Positions 8,096 through 15,259 of a DNA stretch of 16,443 bases are shown here, piece after piece (positions within the stretch are counted from its first letter, which is position 1; each line of letters opens with the position of its first letter). The stretch is from an uncultured Prevotellaceae bacterium (lineage in GTDB: Bacteria; Bacteroidota; Bacteroidia; Bacteroidales; Muribaculaceae): the NCBI GenBank assembly GCA_947254205.1, contig CAMYCE010000044.1:1-16443 (forward strand). Reading direction: 5' to 3'. The position numbers and the translations under genes were made by a program. The notes beneath the pieces are model-generated. The model was not told the DNA's origin, made no database searches, and saw only the letters and a program-made list of their open reading frames with translations.

Positions 8096-8919
8096 AAGGC
8101 TAAGAGTATGAGTTCGAGAGGAGCTTTCACTGCATCTTGCCCTATTTTGAGTGCCGATGCAGGGAAAATTGCCGGCATCACATAGCCAATGTATTGGCGC
8201 AAGGAGCCTGTCACCATGTCGCGCAAGTTTTTAGGACCTGTGAGCAGTAGCTCATCTTTGGTGGCATCGAGGGCATAGGCTTTCCATGCGTGCAGGGTGT
8301 AGAACACAATGTCTTGAGCCTGCGAGCAACTATAGGTGTTGGCCATGGCAAGCTCATGATCCTTGATAATAACAATGTCGATAAAATCTTGGCGCAGATT
8401 GAGGTGCATGCACGCCACGCCACGATTGGCATCGTGCCCCTTGTAGTGCTCACACAAGGGGTAGAGGTGATGAAACACGGGTGGCATGTTGAAGGTGCGT
8501 TGCAAGAAAGGCATCACTCCCTCGGGCATTGAAAAGGCGATGTGGCAATTGCATCGAGGCAATGTGCACAGGGCAAAGTCGCCCTCGTGGTTGGGAAATT
8601 GTGCCTTGAAAACTTCAAGAGCATCGTCTTCGGTGCCAAATTGTGGAGGGAGCAAAGCAAAATGGCTCGACTCGGCCATCACCCTCACCTTGCGATAGTC
8701 GTTGAGCAACACAGGGTTGTCATACACTGCATTTTCAAGAGCCTTGAGATAGTTGTTGCCACTCAAGTCGAGGTTGATGTTGCCCACAATCAGTGAGTTG
8801 TCTTCATCGATGTCGTGCAGTGAAAATAATAGCGACTTTTCACACAGGTTCAGTTGTAGCGTCCAAAATTCGGGGTGCTGAATGTCGATTTCGCTTGTCG
8901 AGTTTGAAAGATTGCTCAT
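8086..8919 (-). CDS. DUF3822 family protein
   Basis: The 277-residue soluble protein has no signal peptide or membrane segment. I recognise it as DUF3822 from its overall pattern (QLNLCEKSLLFSLHD near the N-terminus, YRKVRVMAESSHFALLPPQF mid-protein, then an IDIVIIKDHEL strand in the second half) and from its place directly upstream of rsmD, which is typical in Bacteroidetes. The repeated strand layout resembles an actin/FtsA-like ATPase fold, but that is an inference. The cellular role is not established. It is the first gene of a two-gene minus-strand operon and shares 10 nt with rsmD. A -7 element lies about 45 nt upstream of its start. Confidence 0.78.
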   Translation of the reverse strand: MSNLSNSTSEIDIQHPEFWTLQLNLCEKSLLFSLHDIDEDNSLIVGNINLDLSGNNYLKALENAVYDNPVLLNDYRKVRVMAESSHFALLPPQFGTEDDALEVFKAQFPNHEGDFALCTLPRCNCHIAFSMPEGVMPFLQRTFNMPPVFHHLYPLCEHYKGHDANRGVACMHLNLRQDFIDIVIIKDHELAMANTYSCSQAQDIVFYTLHAWKAYALDATKDELLLTGPKNLRDMVTGSLRQYIGYVMPAIFPASALKIGQDAVKAPLELILLALCE

Positions 8920-9359
8920 TGAAATGGTGGAATGTGTCGTGAAAAACTATTGCATTTGCTACTGCAAAATTAATAAAATTAGCTTGAAAAGCAAGAATCT
9001 CATCTTTTATTGAACCAAGGGTGTGGGTGTGCTGAAATCAAGGGGCGATGTTTGAACGGCTGTGCCAGTCATTTTTGTTTTTTGTGATAACGTCGTTGGT
9101 AGAAAAATGTAGTTTCTTGTTTTTTCTCATTTTTTTTGCATTTTTTATTTTAAAATGTAAGCGAGTGCAAAGTGCCTTATAATAGTAGGTTAGCCGATTT
9201 GTGAGTTATTCAATCATTTTTTTGCTTTTAAATTTGTAGGAGCAAATTTGTTTTCGTTATTTTGCACCAAAATTGTAAAATTAACTCTGTGATTAATTAA
9301 TTAATACCAAATTTGAGGCTTTGCACTCAAGGTATCCTTATTCAAAATTGTAAAAACAA
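8920..9359. other. AT-rich divergent intergenic region (440 nt)
   Basis: This gap separates the minus-strand DUF3822 gene from the plus-strand YitT gene and must hold promoters for both. Positions 9080-9170 are strongly T-rich. AAATTTG occurs three times (9230-9236, 9244-9250, 9309-9314 region). TAAATTTG at 9229-9236 matches a plus-strand -7 element without a clear -33. A second option is TTTG at 9233-9236 with TATTTTG at 9258-9264. A 44-codon open frame (9048-9182) encodes a Phe/Leu-rich peptide and is probably fortuitous. No RNA gene or riboswitch was recognised. Confidence 0.6.
8965..8994 (-). promoter_or_regulatory. Promoter of the DUF3822-rsmD operon
   Basis: Read on the minus strand, TAATTTTG (8965-8972) matches TAnnTTTG. 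A TTGC at 8991-8994 lies 18 nt further upstream in the -33 position. Transcription would start near 8958, about 40 nt before the ATG at 8919. Confidence 0.5.
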
Positions 9360-10346
9360 ATGGAAAACGTTAAGCAAGGCAACTTGTCATTGGCCGAGAA
9401 ATTTAATGGCCTTTTGACTTCGTTTGTGGCTCAATTGCAGACCAAGAAATTCTGGATTGAGTTGTTTATTATGACAGCAGGCATGTTTGTTGCCTCGATT
9501 GCAGTTTATTTCTTCCTGATTCCCAGCAAGCTCATTGTGGGTTCTATCACTGGTCTGTCGATTGTTGTAGCAAAACTGTTCCCCATCTTGTCGGTGGGAA
9601 CCTATATTGCCATCATCAATGCCATTTTGCTTGTCTTGGCCTTTGTGCTCATTGGTAATGAGTTTGGTGCCAAAACCGTTTACACGGCCCTCATTCTTGG
9701 TCCCATGATCGACTTCTTGGGTGCAATGTTCCCTGGCATGGCCGAGCGTTCGGTATTTGCCGTTCAAATTGGGCAAACTGCTCAATGGATTGCCAACCCT
9801 TGGTTTGACTTGCTGTGCTTTGTGCTTGTGCTCAGTGCCTCGCAGAGCATCTTGTTTAGCATCAATGCCTCGACCGGTGGTCTTGACATTTTGGCAAAAA
9901 TCATCAACAAATACACTCATGTGAGCCTTGGCACCTCGGTTGCCATTGGTGGTGGTGCTATTTGCTGCACAGCCTTTGCCATCAACCCTGTGGGCCTTGT
10001 GCTTATTGGCTTGATTGGAACTTGGGTGAATGGCTTGATTGTGAACTATTTCATGGCAAATCTCAACGCCAAAACTCTTGTCAACATCATCACCGACGAC
10101 TATGAAAAGATTGTTGACTTTGTGTCAAAAGACATCAAGCGTGGCATCACCATGCGCAACGTGACTGGTGGCTACAGCAAGGAAGCCAAAGTTGAGCTTG
10201 AGGTGGTTTTGACTCAAGACGAGTTCTCCAGCCTCATCGACTTCATGCACAAAGAACATATCAAGTCGTTTATGACATCCTACGTGGTGAGCTCGGTGTA
10301 TGGCCTGTGGAACAAGAAGAGCTTGCTCAAATTGTCTGACCATTAA
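9360..10346 (+). CDS. YitT family integral membrane protein with C-terminal DUF2179 domain
   Basis: The protein has 328 residues. About six hydrophobic segments lie between residue 33 and residue 240, starting with FWIELFIMTAGMFVASIAVYFFLIP and ending with GLVLIGLIGTWVNGLIVNYF. The motif SINASTGGLDILAKIINKY in the middle is characteristic of the YitT family (DUF161). Residues from about 245 to 325 form the soluble DUF2179 domain, with KRGITMRNVTGGYS in the position where these proteins carry a GxTxxxGxGxY-like loop. The family sits in the inner membrane; its substrate or function is not established, although transport has been suggested. The gene is preceded by the long AT-rich gap. The porin gene follows after an inverted repeat. 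Confidence 0.88.
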   Translation: MENVKQGNLSLAEKFNGLLTSFVAQLQTKKFWIELFIMTAGMFVASIAVYFFLIPSKLIVGSITGLSIVVAKLFPILSVGTYIAIINAILLVLAFVLIGNEFGAKTVYTALILGPMIDFLGAMFPGMAERSVFAVQIGQTAQWIANPWFDLLCFVLVLSASQSILFSINASTGGLDILAKIINKYTHVSLGTSVAIGGGAICCTAFAINPVGLVLIGLIGTWVNGLIVNYFMANLNAKTLVNIITDDYEKIVDFVSKDIKRGITMRNVTGGYSKEAKVELEVVLTQDEFSSLIDFMHKEHIKSFMTSYVVSSVYGLWNKKSLLKLSDH

Positions 10347-10370
10347 TTGGCAATCAATTGATATTGATAA

Positions 10371-10432
10371 AATGACTGTGTCAAAAAAAAAGCCCTGCAA
10401 TGCTTTTGAGGGTGGCATGTGACACAGTCATT
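10371..10432. repeat. 13-bp inverted repeat with nested hairpin between YitT gene and porin
   Basis: AATGACTGTGTCA (10371-10383) is matched perfectly by TGACACAGTCATT (10420-10432) across a 36-nt loop. Inside the loop, AAAAGC (10388-10393) can pair with GCTTTT (10402-10407). There is no T-run after the outer arm, so a simple terminator is not a perfect fit; the inner hairpin does end in TTTT. The outer arm ends 43 nt before the porin ATG. It may be a terminator, an attenuator of porin expression, or a small repeat element. Confidence 0.6.
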
Positions 10433-10475
10433 GCACTATTATAAAGATTTTGAATCTAAAAAGAAAACAATAAGA

Positions 10476-11525
10476 ATGATGAAAAACTTAATGCTGATTT
10501 TCCTGTTGCTTGCTTGTGGGCCTGCCGCATTGGCTCAAGACCAAGAGGCAACCGAGCGCAAGACTGTGGACTTGCGCCTTGAAGCGCGTGCCGACTATGA
10601 TCGTGGCTATATCGATGGTGAAAAAAATGATGCAGGCACAGGGTTGCGTGGCAACATTGTTGATGTGTTTTTGCAAGGCGACATTTCCGACCATTTCTCC
10701 TATAAATATCGTCAGCGCCTCAATGGCATCAACAAAGATAAATCCTTCTTTGATGCTACCGACTGGCTCTATGTGGCCTATAAACCCAGCGACCGTGTGA
10801 CTCTCATGGCAGGAAAGTGGGTAGCCCTTTTGGGTGGTTGGGAACTCGATCCCGCTCCCATCGATGTGTTTCACTTGAGCGAATTTTGCTATCACTATGC
10901 CTGCTACCAGTGGGGTGTGACTGCCGGATGGAAAACTGCCGACAAGCGCAGCGAATTTATGGCTCAAGTGTGTGAGAGCCCTTTCCGCAAGATGTATGAA
11001 GCCCGTGCCGGCAAGGCTGCCGACTTGTGGTCCTATAACCTCATGTGGTATGGCAACTATGGGCTGTTTCACTCGTCATGGTCGGTGAACATGATCGAGT
11101 ACACTCCTGGTAGCTACATCAACTTCATTTCCTTGGGCAACCGCTTCGACTTGGGGCAAAATATTGTGTGGGACATCGACGTGGTGAATCGTGCAGCCAA
11201 GGGGCAAGCCGTGTTTTTCAAGGATTTCTCGATTATGAGCCGTTTCAACTACATCTTCTCCAAGAGTGTTGATGCTTGGGCACGCGTGAGCTATGACGTG
11301 AACAAAACCGATCACGATCGCGACTTCACCTTGGGCAAGGGCACCGAGATGACTCGTGTGGGTGCCGGCATCAACTACTATCCTCTCAAAAACGACAAGT
11401 TGCGCTTGCATGCCAACTATAGCTACTCCTTTGGCGACAACACCACTCCCGATGCCTTCTTGCACGACAAGGAGTCGAGAATCAACGTGGGTGTGTCGTG
11501 GAAAATGAACATTCTCTCGCGCTGA
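10476..11525 (+). CDS. Outer-membrane porin, phosphate-selective porin O/P-like
   Basis: The protein has 349 residues from the first ATG of the MMKNLML start. A signal peptide ends at ALAQ (about residue 21). The mature protein alternates polar and aromatic residues as beta-strands do: LRLEARADYDRGY, DHFSYKYRQRLNG, ATDWLYVAYKPSDRVTLMAGK, then a run of similar strands to RINVGVSWKMNIL at the end. DRVTLMAGKWVALLGGWE and the ATDWLYVAYK strand are typical of the PF07396 porins found in Bacteroidetes. It should form a beta-barrel channel in the outer membrane, but its substrate specificity, including phosphate, is not shown by the sequence. An in-frame GTG at 10419 would add a non-signal-like N-terminus and overlaps the inverted repeat, so it was not used. 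A strong hairpin follows the gene. Confidence 0.82.
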   Translation: MMKNLMLIFLLLACGPAALAQDQEATERKTVDLRLEARADYDRGYIDGEKNDAGTGLRGNIVDVFLQGDISDHFSYKYRQRLNGINKDKSFFDATDWLYVAYKPSDRVTLMAGKWVALLGGWELDPAPIDVFHLSEFCYHYACYQWGVTAGWKTADKRSEFMAQVCESPFRKMYEARAGKAADLWSYNLMWYGNYGLFHSSWSVNMIEYTPGSYINFISLGNRFDLGQNIVWDIDVVNRAAKGQAVFFKDFSIMSRFNYIFSKSVDAWARVSYDVNKTDHDRDFTLGKGTEMTRVGAGINYYPLKNDKLRLHANYSYSFGDNTTPDAFLHDKESRINVGVSWKMNILSR

Positions 11526-11588
11526 TTCATCTTGGGGTAGCAGAAGCACACTTCTGTTGGCTCAAAAGTTAAATCTTTAAATAAAATT

Positions 11589-11627
11589 CAACCCTTTCTT
11601 GATTTTTTTTGCATCAAGAAAGGGTTG
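11589..11627 (+). terminator. Strong hairpin terminator after the porin gene
   Basis: A perfect 15-bp stem pairs 11589-11603 (CAACCCTTTCTTGAT) with 11613-11627, and the 9-nt loop is mostly T. It lies 64 nt past the porin stop. A smaller 6-bp hairpin (CAGAAG/CTTCTG, 11541-11556) precedes it. The TATCTTTG promoter of the next gene begins 17 nt after the stem. Confidence 0.75.
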
Positions 11628-11643
11628 GTGTTTAGAAAATGTT

Positions 11644-11651
11644 TATCTTTG
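11644..11651 (+). promoter_or_regulatory. -7 promoter element for the first lipoprotein gene
   Basis: TATCTTTG is a full match to TAnnTTTG and identical to the ansA element. A TTG at 11625-11627, inside the terminator stem, is the nearest -33 candidate with a somewhat short 16-nt spacer. The leader would be about 80 nt. Confidence 0.5.
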
Positions 11652-11738
11652 TGATATGAGTTAAACCTGCAAGTTGGATATTGAAAGCATGGAAAAGTGC
11701 CACACGATGACCGATTTAGCAAAAAAAAATAGATAGAA

Positions 11739-12863
11739 ATGAAAAAGTATAGGATTTTCTCGTTGAGCCTTGTGGCATGCATGGGTTTGAGCCTTGTGGC
11801 ATGTGGCAAGAATGTTCAAGCGGGCTCGACGGCTGGCAATGGCAAGTCGCAACAACAAGTTGAGAGGGTGAAGAGTGATTTCACATTTCTCAAAAAATTA
11901 GGAATCACGCAACTTGATAGTTTGGAGTTTGTAGACACGTTTGACGGCAATAGTTTCTCGAACCATAGCCTGCATCTAAGCAAAACACAAGGCGTGGCAT
12001 TGTTGTCGGGGGTGGTTAATGAGGAGTTGATTAAATCAGGGGGTGCATCGATTGTGGGCATCAAAGCTTTGCCCCACGGCCTCACGCTGGTGCTATATTC
12101 GGTAGAATGTGGCGATGGCACCTTTGATTATGTGTGCATTCACAACAAGCAAGGCAAGAGAACCGATGCAATGGCGGTGATCAACCAGTGGCATGCCATC
12201 TTTGGTCAATATCCCGACCATATGCCTCAAGGCCATGCGGTGAAAAATGAGTGCATCACACATTGCCATTTCACAGCGCCCACCCATTTTGAATTGCAAG
12301 AGAGCTTTGTCACGAGTCACATTATTGTGAATGAAGAGCAACCCGATAGCCCTGCAAAGAAGGTGAAAGATGTGGCTGTGCTCAAGCGCGTGAAGCAATA
12401 TGATATTGATGCTCAAGGCCACTTTGTGGTGGGTAAAACTATCACGAAGCAAAGTGTGGGCGTTGATGCCTATTGGCTTGTAATGACAAAAATAGACGAC
12501 ATTGAAGGATTGCCCCACAGTAGCAACAAGCAACTCGACCTGCTCAATAGCTTGCATGAAGAGATGTTTGGCCCCAAGCGTGATGAAGCGTTGGAAGATC
12601 GTGACGAAGATCTTTATTGCAGGATGCAGTTTGTCTTGGACGGATTTTATTGTATTAATGCCCAGCAGGTTTTGAAGTGGATGGCCACACATCGCAACAA
12701 GAGCACCAATCACTTGGTGGAGGTTTTTGAAAGTTTACTTAGCACGGGCTATATCGACAAGTATGACCTTGTTGTTGCGATAGAAAAAATGACAAATCCC
12801 GAGGAGCGTGCCTATATGGAAAAGCTCACCGCCCAGTGGGGACTGGAGGGGGCAGTGGGTTGA
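11739..12863 (+). CDS. Putative lipoprotein, paralogue of the next gene (family not recognised)
   Basis: The protein has 374 residues. A lipoprotein signal ends in LSLVAC-GK with the acylated cysteine at C22; a second lipobox-like LSLVAC ending at C14 arises from an in-frame repeat. The mature part shares blocks in the same order with the following gene: SDFxFxKxLxIxxLDSL after the signal, GIKALP, DYVCIxNKxGxRTD, a WH pair, LKRVKxYxIxAxGHxV, IExxPHSS, QQVLKWMAT, and a C-terminal RAYMEKLTAQWG. There is no membrane segment after the signal and no domain I can name. The N-terminal half looks mostly beta and the C-terminal half helical, by eye. It is probably anchored in the inner or outer membrane, facing the periplasm or surface. 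It lies between the porin terminator and its paralogue. Confidence 0.75.
   Translation: MKKYRIFSLSLVACMGLSLVACGKNVQAGSTAGNGKSQQQVERVKSDFTFLKKLGITQLDSLEFVDTFDGNSFSNHSLHLSKTQGVALLSGVVNEELIKSGGASIVGIKALPHGLTLVLYSVECGDGTFDYVCIHNKQGKRTDAMAVINQWHAIFGQYPDHMPQGHAVKNECITHCHFTAPTHFELQESFVTSHIIVNEEQPDSPAKKVKDVAVLKRVKQYDIDAQGHFVVGKTITKQSVGVDAYWLVMTKIDDIEGLPHSSNKQLDLLNSLHEEMFGPKRDEALEDRDEDLYCRMQFVLDGFYCINAQQVLKWMATHRNKSTNHLVEVFESLLSTGYIDKYDLVVAIEKMTNPEERAYMEKLTAQWGLEGAVG
11763..11803 (+). repeat. In-frame 17-bp direct repeat in the lipoprotein signal sequence
   Basis: TTGAGCCTTGTGGCATG occurs at 11763-11779 and again at 11787-11803, a 24-nt (8-codon) period. It encodes LSLVAC twice (LSLVACMG then LSLVACGK), giving the signal peptide two overlapping lipobox candidates. 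A recent tandem duplication by slippage is the simplest explanation. Confidence 0.85.
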
Positions 12864-13008
12864 AAATAGAAATTGAAAAAATATAATCGTTTGCTGACAT
12901 GAAGTTTTTGAAGTAGAATTATTGGCGGGTACTATGCTTGTGTGAAAGCGATGCATCGTCTCTACCCAACAAGAAAATCCGCCGAGTAGAAATAAATGAT
13001 AATTAAGA

Positions 13009-14106
13009 ATGAAACTTGATAGAATTATAATGCTATGCCTCGCCGTGGGCATGTTGTGGCTTGCATCATGTGAAGAGAAAAAGACCAAGATGACCAACCG
13101 CCATGGCCAGCAGGTAGAGGTGTTGAGTAGTGACTTTGATTTTATAAAAGAACTGGATATTAAAGATTTTGACAGTCTTGTTGTTGCCACCGAATTTCCC
13201 ATCGTGCCTCCCGATAGTGTGGGCTCCTGCCAGCCTGTGCTCCTCACGCCCAAGCAAAGTGTGAGCTTGCTTGGTGGCGTTTTTGAGTGCATTGAGTTGC
13301 GCGAGCACGATGTCTATCTCAAGGGCATCAAGGCACTGCCCATGCACTACACCTTGGCACTGCTCATGGTGAAAACTCGTGACAATGCAAGCGACTATGT
13401 GTGTATCTACGACAACAAGGGCAACCGCACCGATGTGATGCGTGTGCAAATGGGGTGGCACAGCGTCCAACATGTGCCCGTGGGCTTGGGCAATAGTTGG
13501 TTGCAATGCAGTGGCAACACCGAGTGCACATTCTCCTCTACCACTGCCTTTGAGTTGCGTGAGGGCCAAGAGGTTACCGAGGTGAAGAAGGCTAAGGGCA
13601 ACACTGGCTATGAGCCTCTGGCCCATGTTTCCAGTCTCAAGCGCGTGAAGCGTTATTTCATCAATGCACGGGGGCATCTCGTTGCACAAGATGTGAGGGT
13701 TGACCAATGCGAGGGCTATAATCCAAGTCGGCTGGTCGAGCTCAAAATGAGCGATATTGAGAGCATGCCACACAGCAGTGCCGATGTGCTCGACCGGTTA
13801 AGTCAATTGCGCCAATTCTACAATAGCGTGCATGACGGCATCGATGGCAGTGGTAGCGACATCGACTCTCGCATGAAGTGCTTGCTCGAATGTTTGTATC
13901 GCGAAGATGCACAACGAGTGTTGAAATGGCTGGCTACCAACAAGGGCATCAATCACAATGCCTTGCTGAACGATTTGGAGAGCCTGATAGATTATAACAG
14001 TATTGAAAAATCTAAACTTGTTGCCGATATTGCCAAGGTGAGCAATGCCCAAGCGCGCGCCTATTTGCAAAAAGTTACAGCACATTGGGGAGAGAATTGG
14101 GAGTGA
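13009..14106 (+). CDS. Putative lipoprotein, diverged tandem paralogue of the preceding gene
   Basis: The protein has 365 residues. The signal peptide ends in MLWLASC with the acylated cysteine at C21, followed by EEKK. An acidic start after the cysteine resembles the Bacteroidetes lipoprotein export signal for surface display; the first paralogue has GKNV there instead. Shared blocks with the previous gene, in the same order, include SDFDFIKELDIKDFDSL, GIKALP, DYVCIYDNKGNRTDVM, LKRVKRYFINARGHLV, IESMPHSS, AQRVLKWLAT and a C-terminal RAYLQKVTAHWG. This shows a gene duplication followed by marked divergence. No catalytic motif or known domain is visible. The 145-nt gap before it holds a weak -7-like TATGCTTG (12933-12940) and a CGATGCATCG palindrome (12949-12958), so it may have its own promoter as well as read-through from its paralogue. 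Confidence 0.75.
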   Translation: MKLDRIIMLCLAVGMLWLASCEEKKTKMTNRHGQQVEVLSSDFDFIKELDIKDFDSLVVATEFPIVPPDSVGSCQPVLLTPKQSVSLLGGVFECIELREHDVYLKGIKALPMHYTLALLMVKTRDNASDYVCIYDNKGNRTDVMRVQMGWHSVQHVPVGLGNSWLQCSGNTECTFSSTTAFELREGQEVTEVKKAKGNTGYEPLAHVSSLKRVKRYFINARGHLVAQDVRVDQCEGYNPSRLVELKMSDIESMPHSSADVLDRLSQLRQFYNSVHDGIDGSGSDIDSRMKCLLECLYREDAQRVLKWLATNKGINHNALLNDLESLIDYNSIEKSKLVADIAKVSNAQARAYLQKVTAHWGENWE

Positions 14107-14347
14107 AAGGAAGTGAAATGGAAGTGAGGGGGAAGTGAGGAGATAATACGGTTGATGGTTGTGTTTGTTGCTTGAAAAACAATGAATTATATGGATTTGA
14201 CGAAGGGAATCAGGGAAGTTTTTTAGGGGATTATCTATCCTTGGGCTGTGAAAATCCTTGATATTTCTACTCTCTTTCCATTCACTCCCCCCCAAAAAAA
14301 AAATCACTTCCCTCTTACTCCTCCTTCACTTCCCTTTCATGCGCGGC
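14107..14347. repeat. Convergent gap with purine-rich/pyrimidine-rich imperfect inverted repeats
   Basis: The left side is purine-rich on the plus strand, with three GGAAGTGA copies (14109-14116, 14120-14127, 14131-14138). The right side is pyrimidine-rich, with two TCACTTCC copies (14304-14311, 14326-14333), the reverse complement of the same word. Together they make a long imperfect inverted repeat across the gap. A C7-A10 homopolymer run sits at 14287-14303. This could act as a bidirectional terminator for the lipoprotein gene and the sigma operon. Nothing coding was seen. Confidence 0.55.
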
Positions 14348-14674
14348 TTAGTCGGCGTTGATGAAGTGGCGTGTGGCACTTAGCACCAGCAAGAGCGTGA
14401 TCACAATCATGAAGGTGAATGCGAGCAAATCGCGCACTGTGATGGCAGTGAGGTTGCTGCCTGCATGAATCGACCATGCCCAGCTACCGGCACACACAAG
14501 CAGTGCCACCACATAGAGCAAGTGGGCTATCCATCGCTTCGACTTGGGTTTCTTGGTGGGTAGCTTGTTGAGTAGGCGAGGTGTGAACCACTCATTTTCT
14601 TTGGCTTCCATGCTTCCATGCTTGAGCAATCGTGCCAGTTTCTCGTCGTGGGAGCTGCGCTTCGTTGTTGTCAT
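14348..14674 (-). CDS. Small two-helix membrane protein, putative anti-sigma factor
   Basis: The protein has 108 residues. A soluble N-terminal part of about 48 residues carries the motif ENEWFTPRLLNKLP (26-39), a pattern seen in short proteins encoded beside ECF sigma factors in Bacteroidales. Two hydrophobic helices follow (about 49-68 and 82-101) with a short loop, so both ends should face the cytoplasm and the N-terminal part could bind the sigma factor. It lacks a zinc-binding HxxxCxxC motif and any periplasmic sensor domain, so it is not a standard FecR- or RseA-type anti-sigma factor. The start overlaps the sigma factor stop codon by 4 nt (ATGA), which points to coupled translation in fixed ratio. 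The anti-sigma role is inferred from position, topology and that motif. Confidence 0.7.
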   Translation of the reverse strand: MTTTKRSSHDEKLARLLKHGSMEAKENEWFTPRLLNKLPTKKPKSKRWIAHLLYVVALLVCAGSWAWSIHAGSNLTAITVRDLLAFTFMIVITLLLVLSATRHFINAD

Positions 14675-15246
14675 ATCAAGTTGTAATTTTGTTCAAAGTT
14701 AATATATTTTCCCATTTTGGCCTTGCCTCGGTGTAGCATCGACTTGATGTTGCCTTCGGAGCATTGCATGATGACTGCAATTTTCTTGATGGGCAGGTCT
14801 TCGATATAAAAAAGCGTCACGGCAGTGCGCTCGTTGTCGTTGAGACATTGCAAAGCAGCGTGCACGGTGAGCTGCGTTTCGGTCATGTGGGCCGAGTTGA
14901 TATCAGGGTGCTCCATGGGTCTTGGAGTGTCGCTGCCAGAGGTGTCCATGGTGGGTATGCTCTCCTCGTGCCTTCGTCGCTTCTCGTTGTAAAACTCATT
15001 ATAGGCAATGCGGTAGAGCCATGTGCCAAAACTCGACAATCCCTTGAAACTGCGAATGTTGATATAGGCCTTGACCATGGTTTCCTGTGCCAAGTCGTCG
15101 CTCAGAAACACGTCGCCACCAGTGAGGTTGAGCAAGAACCGGCACAGCTGTGGGCGATAGGCCTCGGCAAGCTGGCCAAATGCGCGCCTGTTGTCGGCAA
15201 GCGCGCATTGCGAAATCAACTTCAGTTCTTCGAGTTTGCTCAGCAT
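14671..15246 (-). CDS. ECF-type RNA polymerase sigma factor (sigma-70 family)
   Basis: The 191-residue protein directs RNA polymerase to a private promoter set. Region 2 spans about residues 25-93, including DLAQETMVKAYINIRSF (51-67) and FGTWLYRIAYNEFYNEKRRR, the core-binding and -10-recognition helices. Region 4 spans about 128-181, with LNDNERTAVTLFYIEDLPIKKIA and the helix-turn-helix CSEGNIKSMLHRGKAKM. No region 1 or 3 is present, which defines the ECF class. The ATG at 15246 was chosen because it lies 13 nt after the upstream gene's stop codon and gives the normal N-terminus MLSKLEELKLISQC. A longer frame reaching 15372 would overlap that gene and add a Ser/Asn/Pro-rich tail unlike any sigma factor. 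It is the middle gene of a three-gene operon. Confidence 0.93.
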   Translation of the reverse strand: MLSKLEELKLISQCALADNRRAFGQLAEAYRPQLCRFLLNLTGGDVFLSDDLAQETMVKAYINIRSFKGLSSFGTWLYRIAYNEFYNEKRRRHEESIPTMDTSGSDTPRPMEHPDINSAHMTETQLTVHAALQCLNDNERTAVTLFYIEDLPIKKIAVIMQCSEGNIKSMLHRGKAKMGKYINFEQNYNLI

Positions 15247-15259
15247 CTTGTAGTGAGTG

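Noticed and set aside
10419..10475. GTG start extending the porin upstream
   Set aside because: It would put a polar 19-residue stretch before a clear signal peptide and overlap the inverted repeat. The ATG at 10476 fits export.
12921..12985. Possible structured leader before the second lipoprotein (GGCGG/CCGCC and GGGTA/TACCC pairs)
   Set aside because: The two stems are short and exclude each other, and no riboswitch class fits. It is not strong enough to call.
13066..13773. 235-codon open frame on the minus strand opposite the second lipoprotein
   Set aside because: The plus-strand frame has a signal peptide and a paralogue next door. The antisense frame has neither.
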